Source: Actinomycetota bacterium (GTDB taxonomy: Bacteria; Actinomycetota; Thermoleophilia; Solirubrobacterales; Thermoleophilaceae). Taken from it: a DNA stretch of 10,740 nucleotides. Under the pieces are notes generated by a model, which did not search any database, was not told the DNA's origin, and saw only the letters and a program-made list of their open reading frames with translations. A program made the translations under genes and the position numbers. The stretch lies in the NCBI GenBank assembly GCA_005885165.1, contig VAXR01000155.1:1760-12499 (forward strand), given 5' to 3'. Within the stretch, counting starts at the first letter, position 1. Every line of letters starts with the position of its first letter. Of the stretch, positions 5,842 to 10,740 are shown piece after piece.

Positions 5842-8800
5842 ATGGACGCAGGGACAACCGTCCAGATCACCATGCCCGAGATGGGCGAATCGGTGACCGA
5901 GGGGACGATCCTGGAGTGGCTCAAGGCGGAAGGCGACCCCGTCGAGGCCGACGAGGGAATCGTCGAGGTCTCCACCGACAAGGTCGATACGGAGATCCCC
6001 GCCCCGGCCAGCGGAATCCTCGCCAAGATCCTCGTCGGGCCTGACGAGACCGTGCCCACGGGCGCCGTGCTCGGGGAGATCCAGGTGAACGGCGCCGCCG
6101 CGTCCACCGGGAACGGAGGCGCACCGGAGGCGGCGGAGAGCGATGCCGATTTCGCCGACGAGTCGGTCGTCGAGGTCGCGGAGCATGGGGCCGCCGCGGA
6201 GGCCGATTACGAGCGTGCAGCCGAGGTCGCCGGCGGCAACGGGGCTCCGGCGAAGGAGGAGGCACCTGCGGCCGCGCCGTCCGAGCTCGTCGACGTAACC
6301 CTGCCGGAGATGGGCGAGTCGGTGTCCGAGGGGACCGTTCTCGAGTGGCTGAAGAAGGTTGGCGACGAGGTGGAGGTTGACGAGGGCCTGGTCGAGATCT
6401 CGACCGACAAGGTCGACGCCGAGGTGCCCTCGCCGGTTGCGGGCACGATCGCGGAGATCCTCGTCGAGCCCGACCAGACGGTGACCCCGGGGACGGTGCT
6501 CTGCCGGATCGCGCCGGTCGCGGCCGGGGCCAGGATGCCGGCCGGTGAGCCGGGACTCGACGAGGGGGAGCGCGCGCCCGCGCAGGCACCCGAGCCGCGG
6601 CCCGCCGAGGCGGGGAACGGCGCCGCCAACGCCACACCGGTCGCCGCCCGGATAGCCGACGCGAACGGCCTCGACGTGACCGGGATCGAGGGCACCGGTC
6701 CGCGCGGGAAGGTGACCAAGGCGGACGTCCTTGCCGCGCTCGAGTCGGACGGCGGCGGCGCTACGCCTGAGGTCGCGCCCGCCCCTCCGAAGGAACCGCC
6801 GAAGGCGCGTCCGAAGCCGCTCTCGGGCGAGGCCACGGCAAAGCCCATCCGCGGGCCGGCGGCCACGCTCGCCCGCTTCATGGAGCAGAGCCGCGGGATC
6901 CCCACGGCCACGAGCTTCCGCACGCTCGAGGTCGACACGCTCGACGCGCGCCGCCGGGCACTGAAGGACGGCGGCAAGAAGCTCTCCTTCACTCACGTGA
7001 TCGCGTGGGCGATCGTGCGCGCCGCCCGCGAGATGCCTGTGATGACGAACTCGTTCGAGGAGCAGGACGGCAAGCCGTTCCGGATCGACCCGGGCGTCGT
7101 CAGCCTCGGGCTGGCGGTCGACGTGGAGCGCCCGGACGGCAGCCGCTCGCTCGTCGTGCCGGTGGTCGAGCAGGCCGACACGCTCGACTTCCCTTCGTTC
7201 GTGGCGCGCTACGACGAGCTGGTGGGCGGCGCGCGCGAGAACACGCTCCCGCCCGACGCGTACACCGGCGCGAACATCACGCTCACGAACCCCGGCGGCA
7301 TCGGCACCGTCGCGAGCGTCCCGCGGCTCATGCCGGGCCAGGGGACGATCGTCGCCACGGGCGCCATCGGGCTCCCCCCGGGCCTCCGCACGGCCGATCC
7401 GGTGAAGGTCCGCGAAATCGGCGTGGCGAAGGTCATGACCATGACCAGCACGTACGACCACCGCGTGATCCAGGGCGCGGAGTCGGGTGCCTTCCTGAGG
7501 CGGATCGATCAGCTCCTCCAGGGGGAGGACGGCTTCTACGACGAGATCTTCGACGCCCTCGGGCTGGCGGAGGCGGAGCGGGCTCCCGCCGCGAAGCTGC
7601 CCGAGGACGGCGCCGGTCCGGTCACAGCGGACGAGCCCGCGCCGTCGGCGGTCAAGCCCGAGATCACGGGCGTAGCGGACGAGGCGCTGCTCCAGGCCGT
7701 CCAGGCGGCGACGAGCGTGGTCAAGGCCCACCGCATGCACGGGCACCTCGCCGCGCGGCTCGACCCGCTCGGGTCCGAGCCGGTCGGGGACCCGGCGCTC
7801 AATCCCGAGACCGTCAACCTCACGCCCGAGCTGATGCGGGCCATTCCGGCATCCGTGCTCCGGGTGGCCGTGCCCGGCGAGACCTTCGCCGACGCCCTCC
7901 CCCATCTCCAGGACACCTACTGCGGCACGATCGCCTACGAGATCGAGCACATCTCGGACCACAAGCAGCGCGTGTGGCTCCGCCAGGTGATCGAGTCGGG
8001 CGACCACCGCTGGCCGCCCGGCGCCGAGCTCCGCCGCCGGCTCCTGCAGCGGCTGTCGCAGGTGGAGGCGCTCGAGACCTACCTCCACAAGGCCTTCCTG
8101 GGGCGCAAGCAGTTCTCGATCGAGGGCGTCGACGTGCTGGTTCCGATGCTCGACGAGACGGTCGAGCTGGCCGCCGACGCGGGCGCGCGCGAGGTCGTGA
8201 TCGGCATGGCCCACCGCGGCAGGCTCAACGTGATCGCCCACACCGTTGGGCGCCGCTACCAGAGCATCCTCGTCGAGTTCGAGGGGGAGCAGAACCTGGA
8301 GGCCGACACCGCCATGCCCTCCGGCGGCACGGGCGACGTGAAGTACCACTACGGCGCCTTCGGCACCTACAAGACGCCCGACGGCAGGACGGTCAAGGTC
8401 ACGCTGTCGCCGAACCCGAGCCACCTCGAGTACATCGACCCGGTGGTAGAGGGCCGCGCTCGCGCCGACCAGTCGACCCGCGACAGCCGCGAGCTCTCGC
8501 ACGACCCGACGCTCGTGCTGCCGGTGCTGATCCACGGCGACGCGGCCTTCCCGGCCCAGGGGATCGTGGCCGAAACGCTCAACCTGCAGGCGCTTCCGGG
8601 CTATGCGACCGGCGGCACGATCCACATCATCACCGACAACCAGCTCGGGTTCACGACCGATCCCGAGGAGGGCCGCTCGACGCGCTACGCATCCGACCTC
8701 GCGAAGGGTTTCGACGTGCCGATCGTGCACGTCAACGCCGACGACGTCGAGGGCTGCATCGCCGCCGTGCGGCTCTCGATGGCCTACCGCGCCCGCTTCG

Positions 8801-10266
8801 GGCGAGACGTCCTGATCGACCTGATCGGCTACCGGCGCTTCGGCCACAACGAGCAGGACGAGCCCGCCTACACCCAGCCGGTGATGTACGAGCGGATCAA
8901 GAAGCACCCGCCGGTGCGGAAGCTCTACGCCGATCGTCTGGTCGAGCAGGGGATCATCACGCAGGACGAGGCCGACGGGCTGGCGGAGGAGGCGCGCCGG
9001 CAGCTGGCGACGGCGCACGAGGAGCTGCGGGTGTCGCTGGCGGAGGGCCCCGACACGGGCGAGCACGAGCTCGACCGCAGCGCGAGCCCCGAGCCGAAGA
9101 CCGACATCTCCGCCGAGTCGGCGCGGGCTCTGAACGAACAGCTACTGCGAGTGCCGGAAGGGTTCGAGGTGCACCGGAAGCTGCGGCCGCAGATCGAGCG
9201 GCGGCGCGCGGCGCTCGAGGACGGGACGATCGATTGGGCGCACGCGGAGGCGCTCGCGTGGGCATCGCTCCTCGCCCAGGGCGTGCCGGTGCGGCTCACC
9301 GGTCAGGACACCGAGCGCGGCACGTTCAGCCAACGCCATCTCGTCTTCCACGACGCGAAGACCGGCGAGCGGTGGTGCCCGATCCAGCGCCTCCCGAAGG
9401 CCGAGGTCCCGTTCGAGCTCCACAACAGCCCGCTGTCGGAGAACGCGTGTGTCGCGTTCGAGTACGGCTACAGCGCGCAGGCGCGCGACGTGCTTGTCTG
9501 CTGGGAGGCGCAGTTCGGCGACTTCGTGAACGCCGCGCAGGTGATCGTCGACCAGTTCATCGTGTCCGGGCTCGCCAAGTGGGGCCAGGACACGCGGCTG
9601 ACGCTGCTCCTGCCCCACGGCTACGAGGGGTCGGGGCCGGAGCACTCGAGCAGCCGGCTCGAGCGCTTCCTCCAGCTCGGCGCGGAGGGGAACATCCGCG
9701 TGGCCAACTGCTCGACGCCGGCCCAGTACTTCCACCTGCTGCGGCGGCAGGCGCTGATCCGCAAGCGCCGCCCGCTCGTGATCATGACCCCGAAGTCGCT
9801 GCTGCGCCTGCCGGCGGCGACGTCCGGGCTCGAGGACCTGACCGGCGGCCGCTTCCAGCCAGTGCTCGACGACCCGTCGCTGCCGGGTGCGCGCGAGGAC
9901 GTCGAGCGGCTCGTGCTCTGCACCGGCAAGCTCTACTACGAGCTCTGCTCCCACGAGGGCAGGAACACGCTCGACCATGTCGCGATCGGGCGAGTCGAGC
10001 TCCTGTATCCGTTCGCCGAGAACGAGCTGCGCGAGCTGATGAAGAGCTACCCGTCGCTGCGCACCGTGGTGTGGGCGCAGGAGGAGCCGAAGAACATGGG
10101 CGCGCGGAACGTGATGGAGTCGCGCCTGTCGTGGATCATGCCCGAGGGGGTCGGCTACGAGTACGTGGGCCGGCAGCTGCGGGCGAGCCCGGGCGAGGGC
10201 TACGCGGCGGCGCACCGAACCGAGCAGGCGCGCATCGTGCGCGAGGCGCTCGGCGTGGCCGACTAG
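5842..10266 (+). CDS. kgd: 2-oxoglutarate dehydrogenase E2-E1 fusion (Kgd/OdhA type) with two lipoyl domains and a PSBD
   Basis: This 1474-residue protein should catalyse ThDP-dependent oxoglutarate decarboxylation, transfer of the succinyl group to lipoate and then to CoA, in the TCA cycle in the cytosol. Domains in order: lipoyl 1 (about 5-82; lipoyl-lysine K47 in TDKVD), Ala/Glu-rich linker, lipoyl 2 (149-224; K190 in TDKVD), Pro/Ala linker, peripheral-subunit-binding domain (262-300; TPVAARIA ... GPRGKVTKADV), linker, E2 acyltransferase core (331-565; DHRVIQG at 539-545 with catalytic His540), a 35-residue linker, and E1 (615-1474). E1 shows MAHRGRLNV (789-797), PNPSHLEYIDPVVEG (858-871), HGDAAFPAQGIV (898-909), ITDNQLGFTT (930-939), YRRFGHNEQDEPAYTQP (997-1013) and LSENACVAFEYGY (1198-1210). 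Known mycobacterial and corynebacterial homologues have only the E2 core plus E1, at about 1220-1230 residues; here the lipoyl arms and PSBD are in cis. Only E3 is missing from this chain. GGAG at 5829-5832 supports the ATG start. No frameshift or stop is seen. Confidence 0.95.
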   Translation: MDAGTTVQITMPEMGESVTEGTILEWLKAEGDPVEADEGIVEVSTDKVDTEIPAPASGILAKILVGPDETVPTGAVLGEIQVNGAAASTGNGGAPEAAESDADFADESVVEVAEHGAAAEADYERAAEVAGGNGAPAKEEAPAAAPSELVDVTLPEMGESVSEGTVLEWLKKVGDEVEVDEGLVEISTDKVDAEVPSPVAGTIAEILVEPDQTVTPGTVLCRIAPVAAGARMPAGEPGLDEGERAPAQAPEPRPAEAGNGAANATPVAARIADANGLDVTGIEGTGPRGKVTKADVLAALESDGGGATPEVAPAPPKEPPKARPKPLSGEATAKPIRGPAATLARFMEQSRGIPTATSFRTLEVDTLDARRRALKDGGKKLSFTHVIAWAIVRAAREMPVMTNSFEEQDGKPFRIDPGVVSLGLAVDVERPDGSRSLVVPVVEQADTLDFPSFVARYDELVGGARENTLPPDAYTGANITLTNPGGIGTVASVPRLMPGQGTIVATGAIGLPPGLRTADPVKVREIGVAKVMTMTSTYDHRVIQGAESGAFLRRIDQLLQGEDGFYDEIFDALGLAEAERAPAAKLPEDGAGPVTADEPAPSAVKPEITGVADEALLQAVQAATSVVKAHRMHGHLAARLDPLGSEPVGDPALNPETVNLTPELMRAIPASVLRVAVPGETFADALPHLQDTYCGTIAYEIEHISDHKQRVWLRQVIESGDHRWPPGAELRRRLLQRLSQVEALETYLHKAFLGRKQFSIEGVDVLVPMLDETVELAADAGAREVVIGMAHRGRLNVIAHTVGRRYQSILVEFEGEQNLEADTAMPSGGTGDVKYHYGAFGTYKTPDGRTVKVTLSPNPSHLEYIDPVVEGRARADQSTRDSRELSHDPTLVLPVLIHGDAAFPAQGIVAETLNLQALPGYATGGTIHIITDNQLGFTTDPEEGRSTRYASDLAKGFDVPIVHVNADDVEGCIAAVRLSMAYRARFGRDVLIDLIGYRRFGHNEQDEPAYTQPVMYERIKKHPPVRKLYADRLVEQGIITQDEADGLAEEARRQLATAHEELRVSLAEGPDTGEHELDRSASPEPKTDISAESARALNEQLLRVPEGFEVHRKLRPQIERRRAALEDGTIDWAHAEALAWASLLAQGVPVRLTGQDTERGTFSQRHLVFHDAKTGERWCPIQRLPKAEVPFELHNSPLSENACVAFEYGYSAQARDVLVCWEAQFGDFVNAAQVIVDQFIVSGLAKWGQDTRLTLLLPHGYEGSGPEHSSSRLERFLQLGAEGNIRVANCSTPAQYFHLLRRQALIRKRRPLVIMTPKSLLRLPAATSGLEDLTGGRFQPVLDDPSLPGAREDVERLVLCTGKLYYELCSHEGRNTLDHVAIGRVELLYPFAENELRELMKSYPSLRTVVWAQEEPKNMGARNVMESRLSWIMPEGVGYEYVGRQLRASPGEGYAAAHRTEQARIVREALGVAD
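5854..6513 (+). repeat. Tandem lipoyl-domain duplication inside the 2-OGDH fusion
   Basis: Two lipoyl modules (about 5854-6087 and 6286-6513) are clear copies of each other. Both contain PEMGESV-EGT-LEWLK, then D-EG-VE-STDKVD-E-P-P-G, at equivalent positions, and share DNA words such as GAGATGGGCGA at 5878 and 6307. They are separated by a 66-residue Ala/Glu/Asp-rich linker of the kind that lets lipoyl arms swing between active sites. The copies differ at many silent and some coding positions, so the duplication is not recent. Confidence 0.85.
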
Positions 10267-10306
10267 CGTTTCTCGCCGGAGGAGTCCGGGCCCGGTCGGA
10301 AGATGA

Positions 10307-10346
10307 TGGTCCAGTTAGGTATCCCATGTACTACCTAAGTGGTCCA
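10307..10346. terminator. Hairpin between convergent genes, candidate bidirectional terminator (left)
   Basis: Arms 10307-10321 and 10332-10346 pair at 13 of 15 positions (mismatches 10310/10343 and 10314/10339), including an uninterrupted 7-bp stem TTAGGTA/TACCTAA next to a 10-base loop. It begins 41 bp after the stop of the 2-OGDH fusion. There is no T-tract, so it would be an atypical, actinobacterial-type terminator, or another structure. Confidence 0.45.
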
Positions 10347-10419
10347 CGAACCGCCCTCAGCAACTTGCCTGGTCACTTAGAACCGGCCCTGACCGGCTTG
10401 AGTGACCAGTCGTAAGTGA
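10308..10419. repeat. Cluster of short repeated motifs resembling CTAAGTGACC in a lower-GC intergenic segment
   Basis: Variants of one roughly 10-bp motif recur in both orientations: 10308-10319 (minus, CCTAACTGGACC), 10334-10345 (plus, CCTAAGTGGTCC), 10371-10380 (minus, CTAAGTGACC), 10398-10407 (plus, TTGAGTGACC) and a weaker 10412-10419 (plus, GTAAGTGA). Counting 10301-10420 by hand gives about 54% G+C, clearly below the neighbouring genes. The copies form the arms of the two hairpins and could also pair across them (CTAAGTG 10335-10341 with CACTTAG 10374-10380). They could be structured RNA ends, protein-binding sites or a small dispersed repeat. No gene is evident in 10267-10420. Confidence 0.5.
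10369..10409. terminator. Hairpin between convergent genes, candidate terminator (right)
   Basis: A perfect 9-bp inverted repeat, CTGGTCACT (10369-10377) with AGTGACCAG (10401-10409), encloses a second short stem CCGG/CCGG (10383-10386 with 10393-10396) around a 6-base loop. It lies 11 bp beyond the stop of the minus-strand dehydrogenase, so it is well placed to end that transcript as well as one from the left. No T-tract follows on either side. Confidence 0.5.
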
Positions 10420-10420
10420 G

Positions 10421-10740
10421 TTACCGCTTCTGACGCTGCGCCTCGGCCATCGCCGCCGAGATGCGCTCGCCGCCGCCGGCGCGGATCGAGGCCGCCACGA
10501 AGCGCGGCGCGAAGCCGGTGAACCAGCCGCCGGAGCGCTGAAGCACGGGCGCGACGTCTATCTCGGGGCGGTTCGTCTCTAGCGCCTTGAGGACGGCGTC
10601 CGCCACGTCGTCGGGCGTGCGGAGTCGGCCCGAGCCGCGCGGCAGCTTGAGGCCCGTGTCGCCCCACAGCCCGGCCTCCGCGATGAAGCCGGGGAAGATG
10701 GCGCTCACGCCGACGCCCGTCCCGCGCAGGTCCTCGTGCA
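10421..10740 (-). CDS. Short-chain dehydrogenase/reductase, C-terminal part (5' end beyond window)
   Basis: The minus strand is open from the window edge to a TAA at 10421-10423. The visible 105 or so residues begin within HEDLRGTGVGVSAIFPGFI. This is the typical SDR strand and PGF/PGx loop that follow the catalytic YxxxK helix and close over the cofactor nicotinamide. TPDDVADAVLKALETNRPEIDVAP and a C-terminal AMAEAQRQKR follow, as in many actinobacterial classical SDRs. The Rossmann GxxxGxG motif and the catalytic Ser-Tyr-Lys lie outside the window, so activity and substrate cannot be judged. It converges on the 2-OGDH fusion gene. A GTG at 10708 lies inside the conserved core and is not the start. 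Confidence 0.82.
   Translation of the reverse strand, partial: HEDLRGTGVGVSAIFPGFIAEAGLWGDTGLKLPRGSGRLRTPDDVADAVLKALETNRPEIDVAPVLQRSGGWFTGFAPRFVAASIRAGGGERISAAMAEAQRQKR

Noticed and set aside
5821..9066. A 1081-codon open frame on the minus strand opposite the 2-OGDH fusion
   Set aside because: Its composition (Arg/Asp/Leu/Val-rich, no recognisable motif) is what the complement of a high-GC gene gives. The plus strand has unmistakable conserved domains along this whole stretch.
10286..10295. Perfect palindrome CCGGGCCCGG after the 2-OGDH stop
   Set aside because: Short G/C palindromes arise readily by chance at this composition, there is no loop, and better hairpins lie just downstream.
10303..10338. 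An 11-codon open frame starting ATGATG after the 2-OGDH stop
   Set aside because: No properly spaced ribosome-binding site, and it lies inside the hairpin segment between convergent genes with nothing downstream to regulate.
7005..10415. A 1136-codon plus-strand open frame overlapping the 2-OGDH fusion
   Set aside because: Arg/Gly/Ala/Pro-rich low-complexity translation typical of an out-of-frame reading of GC-rich DNA; no motif is seen.

Overview
The window looks like chromosome from a high-GC member of the Actinomycetota. A deep lineage such as Thermoleophilia (Solirubrobacterales or Gaiellales) is my best guess from memory of similar proteins; the sequence alone does not prove it. Support comes from the strong G/C third-position bias, frequent GTG starts, an actinobacterial-type MetF, a Ser/Thr-rich lipoprotein, and above all a Kgd/OdhA-type protein that joins E2 and E1 of the 2-oxoglutarate dehydrogenase complex. 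I see no tRNA, rRNA, CRISPR array, insertion sequence or phage module.

Layout. At 1-983 (minus) is the 5' part of a GT28, MGDG-synthase-like glycosyltransferase, cut by the window edge. It diverges, with only 26 bp between start codons, from a tight plus-strand cluster at 1010-3079. That cluster holds two small unrecognised proteins, metF (5,10-methylenetetrahydrofolate reductase), and a small secreted lipoprotein that begins 2 nt after metF ends. Converging on it is a minus-strand pair: an FAD-binding oxidase related to alkyl-dihydroxyacetonephosphate synthase (4137-5733), broken by a frameshift near 4863, followed by a metallo-beta-lactamase-fold hydrolase (3087-4106). A 108-bp divergent intergenic region separates this pair from the main gene of the window, a 1474-residue protein at 5842-10266 (plus). 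The right end holds a 154-bp intergenic segment with two hairpins and recurring short motifs, then the 3' part of a short-chain dehydrogenase on the minus strand (10421-10740).

How the genes work together. The 1474-residue protein carries two lipoyl domains, a peripheral-subunit-binding domain, an E2 acyltransferase core and a complete thiamine-diphosphate E1. It should therefore carry out oxoglutarate decarboxylation, succinyl transfer and lipoyl shuttling on one chain, needing only E3 (lipoamide dehydrogenase) from elsewhere. In the well-known mycobacterial and corynebacterial Kgd/OdhA proteins the lipoyl arms are supplied by another polypeptide, so the arrangement here is the most notable feature. 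The metF cluster serves one-carbon and methionine metabolism. The glycosyltransferase and the AGPS-like oxidase both belong to families that act on glycerolipids, but a shared pathway is only a guess.
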